Shown here: piece by piece, positions 14,724-22,611 of the stretch
Numbering within the stretch: the stretch's first letter is position 1
Layout of the letters: the number at the start of each line of letters is the position of its first letter
Source: an uncultured Flavobacteriales bacterium
GTDB lineage: Bacteria > Bacteroidota > Bacteroidia > Flavobacteriales_D > Crocinitomicaceae
Direction of reading: 5' to 3'
Length of the DNA stretch: 64,000 bases
NCBI GenBank assembly: GCA_937876195.1
Contig: CALEIK010000004.1
Coordinates: 1-64,000 of the forward strand
Program-made: the position numbers and the translations under genes
Notes under the pieces: model-generated
The model's input: the letters and a program-made list of their open reading frames with translations, nothing else
Databases searched by the model: none
Told to the model about the DNA's origin: nothing

Positions 14724-16394
14724 TTACTTTTTACTAAAACGTTTTGTGATAATCCCTTCCTCAGTTTTCACGTGAATGATGTAAACTCCACTTGCCAAGG
14801 ATGCAACAGAAAACTGACTTGTTGTTTCGCTTTGAACCAGTGTTCCATTTACGTTGAAGACTTGAACGCTTTCAATTGCTGCTTCTGTTTCAATGGTTAA
14901 ATTGGAAGAAGCAGGGTTGGGGTAAATGTTGAATGAAGCATTGTTGGATGCTGAAATTCCTACACTACCAACACCTAATTTAGAAACAAAAATATCTGAA
15001 TTTCCTACGGCCGTAAGGTTAACTGTCCCTGCTCCTGGGTCAAAATCTCCGGTTTCGTAAAAATAGCCAGAGGTATATACATTTTCTGAAGCATCAACGG
15101 CTATGCAAGCTCCATGTTCATAACTTGTTCCTCCCAATTGTTTTGCCCATACAAAATTACCTGAGGAATTTAACTTGGAAATAAATACATCAGTATTTCC
15201 AGCAGAAGTAAGGTTGGCTGTTCCTACTCCTGGGTCAAAATCTACTGTTTCGTAAAAGAAACCAGTGGTATATACATTTCCAGAAGCATCTAAGGCTATA
15301 CTAGAGCTGTAATCTTGAAATAATCCCCCCATTTGTTTTGCCCAAACCAAATTACCAGAGGCATCCAATTTAGAAATAAAAATATCGAAATTTCCTAAGG
15401 AAGTAAGGTTAGAGGTTCCAGCTCCTGGATCAAAATCTGCTGTTCCTTGAAAATGACCAGTGGTATATACATTACCAGAGGCATCTAAGCTTATGCCACG
15501 TGCAATATCAGCATTTGCCCCTCCCATTTGTTTTACCCACACCAAGTTACCAGAGGCATCCAATTTGGAAACAAAAATGTCGTCTTGTCCTGCAGAAGTT
15601 AAGTTAACTGTTCCTACTCCTGGGTCAAAATCTGCTATTCCTTGAAAAAGACCGGTGGTATATACATTTTCGGAAGCATCTACGGTTATACTATATCCAA
15701 CCTCAGTACTTGTTCCCCCCATTTGTTTTGCCCATACGAAGTTACCAGAGGCATCCAATTTGCTAACAAAAACATCTGCTGTTCCCGCTGCTGACGTGAG
15801 GTTAGCAGTTCCAGCTCCTGGGTCGAAATCTGCTGTTCCTACAAAATAGCCTGTTGTATAAACACTTCCGGAAGCATCTACGGCAATTCCATAGCTTACT
15901 TCACTATCTGTTCCCCCCATTTGTTTTGCCCACAGAAAGTTACCAGCGGCATCCAATTTGGAAACATAGACATCATAGATTCCTGCCGAAGTGAGGTTAG
16001 CAGTTCCAGCTCCTGGGTCGAAATCTACTGTTCCTATAAAATAGCCAGTAGTATATACATTTCCAGAAGCATCTAGGACTATGCCAGATGGTGTATCTTG
16101 ACTCGTTCCTCCCATTTGTTTTACCCATACAAAGTTACCAGCCGCATCCAATTTAGATATAAATATATCATAACTTCCTACGGAAGTAAGGTTAGCCGTT
16201 CCTGTTCCTGGGTCAAAATCTACGGTTCCGTTAAAAGTACCAGTGGTATAAACATTGCCAGCGGCATCTACTGCAATTCCATAGCCTGTATCATCGCTTG
16301 TTCCTCCCATCGCTGCTGCCCATTCATAATTTTGGGCGTTTACACCGTGAAAACTGCAGCAAAGTGCTGTGATAGATAGTATTAGTTTTTTCAT
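14724..16394 (-). CDS. SBBP-repeat (beta-propeller) protein with T9SS sorting domain
   Basis: 556 residues. Signal peptide MKKLILSITALCCSFHGVNA. Seven tandem repeats of about 63-65 residues follow, each of the form MGGTS..D.GYGIAVDASGNVY.TG.F.GT.DFDPG.GT..LTS.G..D.F.SKLDASGNFVWAKQ. This is the SBBP (Bacteroidota/Planctomycete beta-propeller) pattern, and seven copies would close one propeller. The last ~80 residues are a T9SS type A sorting domain: NIYPNPASSNLTIETEA, then VFNVNGTLVQ and ASGVYIIHVKTEEGI with a basic KRFSKK end. The product is therefore secreted through the outer membrane and anchored or released. Ligand unknown. Repeats are highly similar at DNA level, so copy number may vary between strains. 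Confidence 0.92.
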   Translation of the reverse strand: MKKLILSITALCCSFHGVNAQNYEWAAAMGGTSDDTGYGIAVDAAGNVYTTGTFNGTVDFDPGTGTANLTSVGSYDIFISKLDAAGNFVWVKQMGGTSQDTPSGIVLDASGNVYTTGYFIGTVDFDPGAGTANLTSAGIYDVYVSKLDAAGNFLWAKQMGGTDSEVSYGIAVDASGSVYTTGYFVGTADFDPGAGTANLTSAAGTADVFVSKLDASGNFVWAKQMGGTSTEVGYSITVDASENVYTTGLFQGIADFDPGVGTVNLTSAGQDDIFVSKLDASGNLVWVKQMGGANADIARGISLDASGNVYTTGHFQGTADFDPGAGTSNLTSLGNFDIFISKLDASGNLVWAKQMGGLFQDYSSSIALDASGNVYTTGFFYETVDFDPGVGTANLTSAGNTDVFISKLNSSGNFVWAKQLGGTSYEHGACIAVDASENVYTSGYFYETGDFDPGAGTVNLTAVGNSDIFVSKLGVGSVGISASNNASFNIYPNPASSNLTIETEAAIESVQVFNVNGTLVQSETTSQFSVASLASGVYIIHVKTEEGIITKRFSKK

Positions 16395-16476
16395 AATGAT
16401 TAATTTTTTAAATTATACAGCAAATGAAAAGGAAACTCACTTAAAAGGAGGAGATGAATTGCTGAATTGCAGGTTT

Positions 16477-16512
16477 GGGTTTCTGAAATGTAAAAGTTGG
16501 GTGTAATTAGAA
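16477..16512. repeat. Direct repeat, left flank of RAYT element
   Basis: GGGTTTCTGAAATGTAAAAG followed by TTGGGTGTAATTAGAAT. It matches 17267-17302 with about five differences. The two copies bracket the RAYT gene and its two REP palindromes, so they may mark the ends of the mobile unit or a duplicated target. Confidence 0.7.
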
Positions 16513-16542
16513 TAGGATTGAGTTTTATCCAAGCAAAAGCCC

Positions 16543-16577
16543 CCGCAGGGCGCGAGCGTCACGCTCGTGCCCTGCGG
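16543..16577. repeat. REP palindrome, upstream of RAYT
   Basis: CCGCAGGGC pairs perfectly with GCCCTGCGG, and inside it GAGCGT pairs with ACGCTC; the GC/GT positions between them are mismatched. It lies about 60 bases upstream of the RAYT start, as expected for REP/RAYT systems. Confidence 0.8.
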
Positions 16578-16635
16578 AAATACTCTACGAAAACTCTCAT
16601 CTAATAGAAACGGTAATTTTTTTTACATTTGAATT

Positions 16636-17199
16636 ATGAGTACAAAATATCGTTTTCATAAACCAGAAGCTGCTTATTTTGTAAGCTTTGCAACAGTAAA
16701 TTGGGTTGATATTTTTACGCGGGAAATCTATTTTCAAATTTTAGTTGATAGTATAAAATATTGCAGAGAAAATAAAGGTATGGAGCTATTTGCGTATTGC
16801 ATTATGCCCAATCATGTTCACATGATTTTTCGTTCTTCGAATGATGATCCATCAGGTTTAATTAGGGATTTTAAAGGTTTTACTTCAAGAAAAATTATTG
16901 CTACAATAAAGGAAAATCCAAGAGAAAGTAGAAAGGAATATTTACTCAAAATGTTTGAAGAAGCCGGTGCTGCAAAAAGTAATGTAGAAAAATATCAACT
17001 TTGGCAACACGATAATATGCCCATTGAATTATACAGCAACAAAGTCATCAAACAGAAATTTGATTACGTTCATCAAAATCCTGTAAAAGAAGGTTTGGTA
17101 TTCAATGCAATTGACTGGAAATACAGTAGTGCAAGAAACTATTATGGTGATAATTCGGTAGTTGAAATTGATTTAATGGGTTCCAAAATTGATAAATAA
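16636..17199 (+). CDS. REP-associated tyrosine transposase (RAYT, IS200-like Y1 family)
   Basis: 187 residues. Y1 HUH-type transposase: YCIMPNHVHMIF supplies the His-x-His metal site (H60, H62). FDYVHQNPVKEGLV carries the catalytic tyrosine (Y144) in the Y-[IV]-H-x-NP context of RAYTs, followed by the WKYSSARNYYG end motif. Such enzymes cut single-stranded DNA next to REP hairpins and are thought to spread them. Here REP palindromes sit on both sides (16543-16577 and 17232-17269), and a further direct repeat encloses the whole. The gene looks intact. A decayed copy of its last codons and downstream REP occurs at 23437-23520. Confidence 0.92.
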   Translation: MSTKYRFHKPEAAYFVSFATVNWVDIFTREIYFQILVDSIKYCRENKGMELFAYCIMPNHVHMIFRSSNDDPSGLIRDFKGFTSRKIIATIKENPRESRKEYLLKMFEEAGAAKSNVEKYQLWQHDNMPIELYSNKVIKQKFDYVHQNPVKEGLVFNAIDWKYSSARNYYGDNSVVEIDLMGSKIDK

Positions 17200-17231
17200 A
17201 GGATTGCTGTTTGGAATGATATTTTTAAGTT

Positions 17232-17269
17232 CCAGCAAGGCACGAGCGTGACGCTCGCGCCAGCTGGGG
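17232..17269. repeat. REP palindrome, downstream of RAYT
   Basis: CCAGCAAGGCACGAGCGTGA then CGCTCGCGCCAGCTGGGG. Outer CCAGC...GCTGG and inner GAGCGT/ACGCTC pair. It begins 33 bases after the RAYT stop codon and has the same core as the upstream copy. Confidence 0.8.
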
Positions 17270-17302
17270 TTTCTGAAATGTAAAAGTTGAATGTAATTTG
17301 AA
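17267..17302. repeat. Direct repeat, right flank of RAYT element
   Basis: GGGTTTCTGAAATGTAAAAG followed by TTGAATGTAATTTGAAA, matching 16477-16512 in the same orientation. Confidence 0.7.
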
Positions 17303-17328
17303 ATACGTCGAGATAGCTTACGCTAGAA

Positions 17329-20268
17329 TCACAAATCGAATTCTATGATCACTTTTGTTCCTGTGGCAATTGTAGCATTGGTCGCGTCACCTTCTTTTAA
17401 ATCCACTATTTCTATGGATATGTTGCGCGAAGTATTTTTGTTAAGCAGTTCCATTTTTTCATCAATGGCTTCGGTGGCAAATGAGTTGTGCTTTTCGTTG
17501 CTGAACTTTGCAGCTGCTTCACGACCAATTCCATTGTCTTCAATGCAACAACGCAACCTGTGCTCACCTTTTTTGTGAAAAGAAATCTGAAGGGACTTAG
17601 TTCCTACTTTGTGCAGTAATCCGTGCTTTATGGCATTTTCAATGAACGGTTGGAGCAACATGACTGGAATAAGTGTCTCAAACTGGTTGACAAGCGGATC
17701 ACAATAAATGGAATAATCTAACTGACCGTTGGAACGAAGGTTCTCTAGGCTTAAATAAATTTCCAACGTCTCTATTTCTTCATCCAAGAAAATTTCTTCT
17801 TTTCTGCTTTGTTCAAGGTATTTACGTATCAGGTCCGCAAAATCAGCCAAATATTCACTGGCAATGTCCTTTTGATTGGTAATGATGAACTCCTGAATGG
17901 TATTGAGCGCATTAAATATAAAATGTGGGTTCATCTGCGACCGAATGGCAGCTATTTTTGATTTATAGACTTCCTTTCTTAATTCTTGCTTTTGTGCATA
18001 AAGCCTGTTTCGCTGTTGTAAGACCTTGTAGCGGTATTGTACAATAAGTAGAATGATGACAGTAACAGAAATGAAAACAAGCAGTAAAAACCACCAGGTT
18101 CGTGTAAAGTGTTTATCAATTGTGAAGTTGATTTTCTTAGAGGGAGAAACAATTCCATCTTCATTCACCACTCTGACTTCAAAGGTATACGTTCCTGGAG
18201 CGAGATTAGAAAATATAGATTGATGTGTGTGCGCTGGAGTAGTGATCCAATCGCCATTTGAAAGTCGATACTGGTAACGGATTAGGTCTTGTCCACGAAT
18301 AGCATTTGTTCGAAAGCTAAAGGTGAGGTTATTTTCGTCATTCGAAAGCGAATAATGGGTTTGCAACGGCAGGATTTCATCAAAAAGCAGAACGGCATCA
18401 ATGAATATTTCAGGTGGGGTAGTGTTGGTATAATTGTAGCTACAAGGGATGCTTTGGATTTTGTCACCCGAAACGATGTAAAGGCTGTCATTATAGTAGA
18501 AAAGGGAAGTGACTTTTCCTTTGAGCAAGCCGTCTGCTTTGTTAATCAAGGTCATTTCTCTCTGGGGAACATGAATGCGATAGATCCCGTTGTTGCAGGA
18601 TAAATACAACAGATCGTTATTTTGAACAAGAGCGTTTACTGTTTCTGGAAGCTTAAAACTAAACGTAGGACGATCACCCTCATACCTGATTAGCTCTTGA
18701 TTCGTGGTCGTGACCCAAACCCCGTTCTTGGTGTCCGCTACGAGGGTTGTTGCATGAATCTTTTGACCTTTAAATTGAAGTTGCGCGGGCTTTTTAGAAT
18801 GAGAATAATGATAAACCCCATCAATGTATCCGATGTAGAGGTGCTTTCTGTTTTTTGCTTCAGCAATCAACTGACTTCTTACGTTTCGTATCGTTGTAAA
18901 TTGATGATCTTTTTGCTGATTGATGACTTCTCCAAAATTGTAGTTAACACGGTCCCAAACGACGGGTGATTTATCGATTGTAGTGATGATGGCACCGTCT
19001 CCTCGTGTAACGACAACTGTTTTTTTATCTAAGAAGTGCAGCCGTTTAAAATACCGCAACTCACTGGGTATAAATCGTTTCTTGTCTACCGAAAACGCCT
19101 GATTGTGGTGACTCAAAAACAGGGTGTTGTTGACAGAATCATACGTCATGTATCCCTGCGAGGAAATGTTATCTGCGAGTTTCACCTGCGTTGAATAGGG
19201 GTAGGGGGACATCAGCAATTTATCTTCAGAATCGAGAAAATAGATTGTTCCATCAGGGGACACAACAGATTGATGAATTTTATGATGTGTCAGTTTCCGA
19301 TGCCTAAATGCTGCGTTCGGGATGATTTGAATACCCTCGCTCAGACTTCCAATCCATACGTTTCCTTCTTTGTCCTTTAGATAAGTTGATGCATTTAATC
19401 CCTGAATGACAGTCGCACTTTGATACGGAGGGACGAGGGAAATTTCCTGAACGCCATTTTTCTTCAGGAGGAAAATTTTCTGGTCATCCACATAAACCGA
19501 ATTCAGCGAAAAGACATTTTGCTTCTTAAAAAGCTCGGGGTTCTTACGATCAAGGTTCAGCACTCCAAATTCTTCTGGTTTAAAATAGATGTAGTAACAT
19601 GAATCCTCAACATATTTTATGATACCTAAACTTACTGGTGCTTCAATCGTTGTTTTGATTCTCTTTGAAGTTCGGGTATGTAAGTCAAAGGTATACCGCA
19701 CGATTTCATTCCTTGCTTTGCCCACCTGTTCATTTACGACAACATCAATTTGATTGCCTCGTTGTTTCATCGACATGATGAAAGCATCCTTGTTTAATGG
19801 TTCCCACAGTACCTGCGATACGTTATTTTTGATGTCGTATTGAATGATTTTGCTTGTGTTTTGAAGAAAGTAATACACCAATGAATCTGAATACGGAAAA
19901 TAATCCATAATGAATCCGAGACCAGCAGATTGGTCAATAGCGACATGCACGGAATCCTTTTCAAGGTAGAAAAGTTGACCTCCAAAATTTGAGTACCAAC
20001 TGCGTCCTTCTCTATCAAGTTTGATATTGGTGGATTCTCTTCCATATTTCGCTGAATAATGAAGTTGAAACTCGTAGCCGTTGAAATGAACCATGCCTTG
20101 GTCCGTCCCCAACCAAAAATCACCGTGTTTATCTTGCTTGATATCGTAAACGGTTGAAATATCAAAATTGTAAAGCTCATTAAGACTATAAGCGTTATAC
20201 TGTTGCTGTGACTGAACTGCATGTGCCAAGAACAAAGCAACGAATAGGTATACAATTCGACTCAACAT
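17329..20268 (-). CDS. LytS-type sensor histidine kinase with beta-propeller and Y_Y_Y sensor
   Basis: 979 residues. Signal peptide MLSRIVYLFVALFLAHAVQS, then a long periplasmic beta-propeller (Reg_prop-like, e.g. DKHGDFWLGTDQGMVHFNG and DKEGNVWIGSLSEGIQIIP) to about residue 620. A Y_Y_Y domain follows (YQYRLSNGDWITTPAHTH, FSNLAPGTYTFEVRVVNEDG), then one membrane helix (~724-745). A cytoplasmic His_kinase domain starts at MNPHFIFNALNTI (His782), with an HATPase ending in FIENAIKHG and EDNGIG. This is the LytS/YehU kinase architecture, with the large extracytoplasmic sensor common in Bacteroidota. It starts two bases after the stop of the response regulator, so the pair is one operon. Signal unknown. 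Confidence 0.92.
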   Translation of the reverse strand: MLSRIVYLFVALFLAHAVQSQQQYNAYSLNELYNFDISTVYDIKQDKHGDFWLGTDQGMVHFNGYEFQLHYSAKYGRESTNIKLDREGRSWYSNFGGQLFYLEKDSVHVAIDQSAGLGFIMDYFPYSDSLVYYFLQNTSKIIQYDIKNNVSQVLWEPLNKDAFIMSMKQRGNQIDVVVNEQVGKARNEIVRYTFDLHTRTSKRIKTTIEAPVSLGIIKYVEDSCYYIYFKPEEFGVLNLDRKNPELFKKQNVFSLNSVYVDDQKIFLLKKNGVQEISLVPPYQSATVIQGLNASTYLKDKEGNVWIGSLSEGIQIIPNAAFRHRKLTHHKIHQSVVSPDGTIYFLDSEDKLLMSPYPYSTQVKLADNISSQGYMTYDSVNNTLFLSHHNQAFSVDKKRFIPSELRYFKRLHFLDKKTVVVTRGDGAIITTIDKSPVVWDRVNYNFGEVINQQKDHQFTTIRNVRSQLIAEAKNRKHLYIGYIDGVYHYSHSKKPAQLQFKGQKIHATTLVADTKNGVWVTTTNQELIRYEGDRPTFSFKLPETVNALVQNNDLLYLSCNNGIYRIHVPQREMTLINKADGLLKGKVTSLFYYNDSLYIVSGDKIQSIPCSYNYTNTTPPEIFIDAVLLFDEILPLQTHYSLSNDENNLTFSFRTNAIRGQDLIRYQYRLSNGDWITTPAHTHQSIFSNLAPGTYTFEVRVVNEDGIVSPSKKINFTIDKHFTRTWWFLLLVFISVTVIILLIVQYRYKVLQQRNRLYAQKQELRKEVYKSKIAAIRSQMNPHFIFNALNTIQEFIITNQKDIASEYLADFADLIRKYLEQSRKEEIFLDEEIETLEIYLSLENLRSNGQLDYSIYCDPLVNQFETLIPVMLLQPFIENAIKHGLLHKVGTKSLQISFHKKGEHRLRCCIEDNGIGREAAAKFSNEKHNSFATEAIDEKMELLNKNTSRNISIEIVDLKEGDATNATIATGTKVIIEFDL

Positions 20269-20270
20269 AG

Positions 20271-21020
20271 TTAAATGGACGAAATCAATTGAAGAAATTC
20301 ATCGCGCTTATCACGGGTGATTGGTATGATATGGTCATTTTCCAACACCACATAATTCCCGTCTTTTTTTATGTATTGCTTGATAAAGTGAATATTGAAT
20401 ATATGCGATCGATGTGGACGGTAAAAGCCTTTTCCGGACTCAAGAATGTATTCAAAATGTCTCAATGGCTTCGAAACAATTTGTTCACCATCGCTTTTCG
20501 TGTAAAATCGGGTGTACATGCCATCTGCCTCTAAGTGTATGATTTCATCGAGGTGCACAAAGAGAATTCCATCCTGCATTGGAAGTCCAATTTTCTTGAA
20601 AGTATTATTTTTTAGTGAGTTACGTAATTCTTCGAGCTTTTCATTGATGGAGTCTGCCTCCGTTGTTTTATAGATTTTTTCAACGAGTTCAATCACACGT
20701 CTAGGGCGCAGCGGTTTTAAAATGTAATCCACGGCATTCATTTCAAATGCTTTCAAAGCGTATCGATCATACGCAGTGGCAAAGACGATTTCAAAATCAA
20801 TTTCATTTTTATTGAAGTACTTAAAAATCTCAGTTCCTCGCTCTTGGGGCATTTCAATGTCTAAAAATACAAGTTTCGGGCGCTGCTCACGGATGAGGTT
20901 AACACCATCGATTAAATTTCCAGCCTCTAAAATTTCAGTAACGGCCTCACAATTTTCGCTGAGAATACTTCTCAACAGACTGCGGGCTTTTACTTCATCA
21001 TCTATTATTAATATAGTCAT
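20271..21020 (-). CDS. LytTR-family response regulator
   Basis: 249 residues from the ATG at 21020 (MTILIIDDEVKARSLL); the upstream extension to 21074 is not receiver-like and is dropped. Receiver domain: IDDE acidic pocket, phosphoacceptor Asp54 in VFLDIEMP, Thr in VFATAYD, Lys in ILKPLRP. From about residue 140 a LytTR DNA-binding domain follows (FVHLDEIIHLEADGMYTRFY, then SKPLRHFEYIL and FYRPHRSHIFNIHFI). It is phosphorylated by the downstream-encoded LytS-like kinase and probably activates transcription at direct-repeat sites. The target genes are not evident here. Confidence 0.95.
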   Translation of the reverse strand: MTILIIDDEVKARSLLRSILSENCEAVTEILEAGNLIDGVNLIREQRPKLVFLDIEMPQERGTEIFKYFNKNEIDFEIVFATAYDRYALKAFEMNAVDYILKPLRPRRVIELVEKIYKTTEADSINEKLEELRNSLKNNTFKKIGLPMQDGILFVHLDEIIHLEADGMYTRFYTKSDGEQIVSKPLRHFEYILESGKGFYRPHRSHIFNIHFIKQYIKKDGNYVVLENDHIIPITRDKRDEFLQLISSI

Positions 21021-21138
21021 ACGTGCAATAATTCGCACAAAGTAGAATTTTTTCTCAGAAAATCGGGTCGTCAATTTCCAGAAACTAAGAAAATGAGGTT
21101 GAATTGAGGTTTTGGATTGCTGAATAGTGTGAAATCCC

Positions 21139-21260
21139 TCAGGAGTTTTTGTGTTTGAACTCCTTTCGCGTAACCACTAGTGGAAGTACAATCAGCACCA
21201 ACGCAACAATATGAATGAGAATGACATTATGTACCGCGCCGAAATAGAGAGACTCCACTG
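21139..21260 (-). pseudogene. C-terminal fragment of a paralogue of the 23531-23980 gene
   Basis: The minus strand reads SLYFGAVHNVILIHIVALVL then IVLPLVVTRKEF and a stop at 21139. The intact gene at 23.5 kb ends SLYFGAVHNVILINLVALVL then IGLPLVATRKEF. The homology ends at about 21260. It is a third trace of this gene family in the window. The rest of the 21021-21299 gap holds nothing recognisable. Confidence 0.8.
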
Positions 21261-21299
21261 TTTAGATGCAGTGTTTCTTGTCGCAATCATCATTTGATG

Positions 21300-21665
21300 T
21301 TAAATTTGAAATCCGCTACCTGCAATTACTTTCCACGAATTGCCAACTAATTTCCATACTCTTAAATACCTAAATTTTCCATCGACAATTTGGTCAGCAT
21401 ACGTTGCTTTCAAATGAAGTGTAACCGCCACAGTAGAAATGTCGTCAATAGATGTAATGATTTGATCCGTTGCCGATATTTCGGAAACTGTCAAAATACC
21501 TGAACGATAATTTTCAATATCCATCGCTTTTGTAATTGTCTGTCCAGTTGGAATATTAAAAATTAAATTGTCGTGTAATAGTTCATCGAGAACTTTAATG
21601 TCGCCAGTTTCCAATGCTTCTAAAAGTCTTTTTTCGCATTCAATTATTTGCTCGTCTTGACTCAT
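21300..21665 (-). CDS. SnoaL/DUF4440-like (NTF2-fold) protein
   Basis: 121 residues. The pattern IIECEKRLLEALETGDIKVL, DELLHDNLIFNIPTGQTIT, then TLHLKATYADQIVDGKFRYL and RVWKLVGNSWKVIAGSGFQI is that of DUF4440/SnoaL-like NTF2-fold proteins, which form a small cone-shaped pocket. Substrates are unknown for most members. Cytoplasmic. It follows the glyoxalase-family gene on the same strand by 15 bases, so the two are probably co-transcribed and may act on related small molecules. Confidence 0.8.
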   Translation of the reverse strand: MSQDEQIIECEKRLLEALETGDIKVLDELLHDNLIFNIPTGQTITKAMDIENYRSGILTVSEISATDQIITSIDDISTVAVTLHLKATYADQIVDGKFRYLRVWKLVGNSWKVIAGSGFQI

Positions 21666-21680
21666 ATTTTGTTATGGTTT

Positions 21681-22037
21681 TTACTTTTCTATACTTTGCC
21701 CAAATGTCAGCAGGTTATTATCCGGGTCAAGTAAAGCAAATTCCTTCTGTCCCCAAGGTTTGGTTTGTAAATGTCCATTTGGATGTATGATTGTTTTATT
21801 GTCAATCAACGATTGGTAAAGTTTGTCTATGTTCTCAGTTCTGATATACACTTGTCCATAGTTTTCTTTTGGGTCAAGTTCCTTAAACTCAAAAAAGTGA
21901 ATTTCTATCGTGTCTTTTCCCACCATTAAATAATGGCGATAGTCACCAAGTTCCTTAAATCCTAAATTATTCAGGTAAAAGTCTTTGGTTCGAGCGATGT
22001 CTCGCATTGGTAATTTCGGGTGAATGTCTGTGAGCAT
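21681..22037 (-). CDS. Glyoxalase/bleomycin-resistance (VOC) family protein
   Basis: 118 residues from the ATG at 22037 (MLTDIHPKLPMRDIARTKDF). A single VOC module pair is seen: LPMRDIARTKDFYLNNLGFK (first beta-alpha unit), IEIHFFEFKELDP, VYIRTENIDKLYQSLIDN, and WGQKEFALLDPDNNLLTFGQ. The last is typical of bleomycin-resistance-like members (metal or drug binding at the dimer interface). A role in binding or detoxifying a small molecule is inferred. The ORF could start 13 codons earlier, but those residues do not fit the fold. Confidence 0.82.
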   Translation of the reverse strand: MLTDIHPKLPMRDIARTKDFYLNNLGFKELGDYRHYLMVGKDTIEIHFFEFKELDPKENYGQVYIRTENIDKLYQSLIDNKTIIHPNGHLQTKPWGQKEFALLDPDNNLLTFGQSIEK

Positions 22038-22094
22038 AATTTTTAAATTTTCTTTTGTCAGTGTTATTCTATGCAACTTGTTTATAGATCCACT

Positions 22095-22140
22095 AAAACT
22101 GTACCTATCCTACAAATGTACGATGGCTTTGTACAGTTTT
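22095..22140. repeat. Inverted repeat upstream of the glyoxalase-family gene
   Basis: AAAACTGTAC (22095-22104) and GTACAGTTTT (22131-22140) are a perfect 10-bp inverted repeat around a 26-base centre. They lie about 60 bases upstream of the gene start. This could be an operator or a cassette-boundary element like the one at 25121-25170. Confidence 0.55.
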
Positions 22141-22148
22141 GTTAGCCA

Positions 22149-22235
22149 TTTTCATCCTAAATATAGGATTTTTCGAGATATTTCTTTTTGTCCCAGCTGG
22201 CGCGAGCGTCAGCTCGTGCCAGCTGGGACAAAAAG
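22149..22235. repeat. Dispersed repeat copy 2 plus large REP palindrome
   Basis: 22149-22179 repeats the 28-bp element seen at 11967-11996. Immediately after it, 22184-22235 is a 52-bp palindrome. CTTTTTGTCCCAGCTGGC pairs over 18 bases with GCCAGCTGGGACAAAAAG, and the inner GAGC/GCTC is the shortened REP core. The poly-A/T ends make it also usable as a bidirectional terminator. Confidence 0.75.
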
Positions 22236-22272
22236 CAGCAGTCTAATTTTGGCTAGGGGTTAGTCCATTCGT

Positions 22273-22611
22273 CTAACTCACCAATCGGTAGATTAAAATC
22301 AACAACGCAATGACGACAATGGTAGTATAGATGGCTTTGTTGTGTTTTGCCAACCATTGGGGCAGATAGATATCGAAATTACTCGCTTCGGAATTGGAAT
22401 ATTTCTTTGCAATCAGTGTAATCGGACAAATGGATTTGAACGCAAGCAGTACCAATCCTTCTACTAAAATTAATCCTATGCAGATCCAAACGAAAACGTC
22501 AATTTTGTTGGCAATCACTGCGTAGAGCAGGTAGAAAATAACGATGTTGAAGAACACCCAGATCGCTGTGTGAATTAATTTTATGTAGACAAGTTTTAAA
22601 TCGTTTTTCAT
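22273..22611 (-). CDS. Hypothetical membrane protein, 112 aa
   Basis: Not recognised. Three hydrophobic helices: about 11-33 (IHTAIWVFFNIVIFYLLYAV), 38-60 (IDVFVWICIGLILVEGLVLL) and 91-110 (IYTTIVVIALLILIYRLV). The loop SICPITLIAKKYSNSEASNF, with WLAKHNK after it, is reminiscent of small DUF2784-like membrane proteins, but I do not assign it firmly. Its start overlaps the stop of the preceding gene by four bases (ATGA), so it is translationally coupled to it. Confidence 0.7.
   Translation of the reverse strand: MKNDLKLVYIKLIHTAIWVFFNIVIFYLLYAVIANKIDVFVWICIGLILVEGLVLLAFKSICPITLIAKKYSNSEASNFDIYLPQWLAKHNKAIYTTIVVIALLILIYRLVS

Noticed and set aside
16636..17199. Complete insertion sequence with terminal inverted repeats
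   Set aside because: The gene is Y1/RAYT type, which uses hairpins instead of terminal inverted repeats; the flanking repeats are direct.
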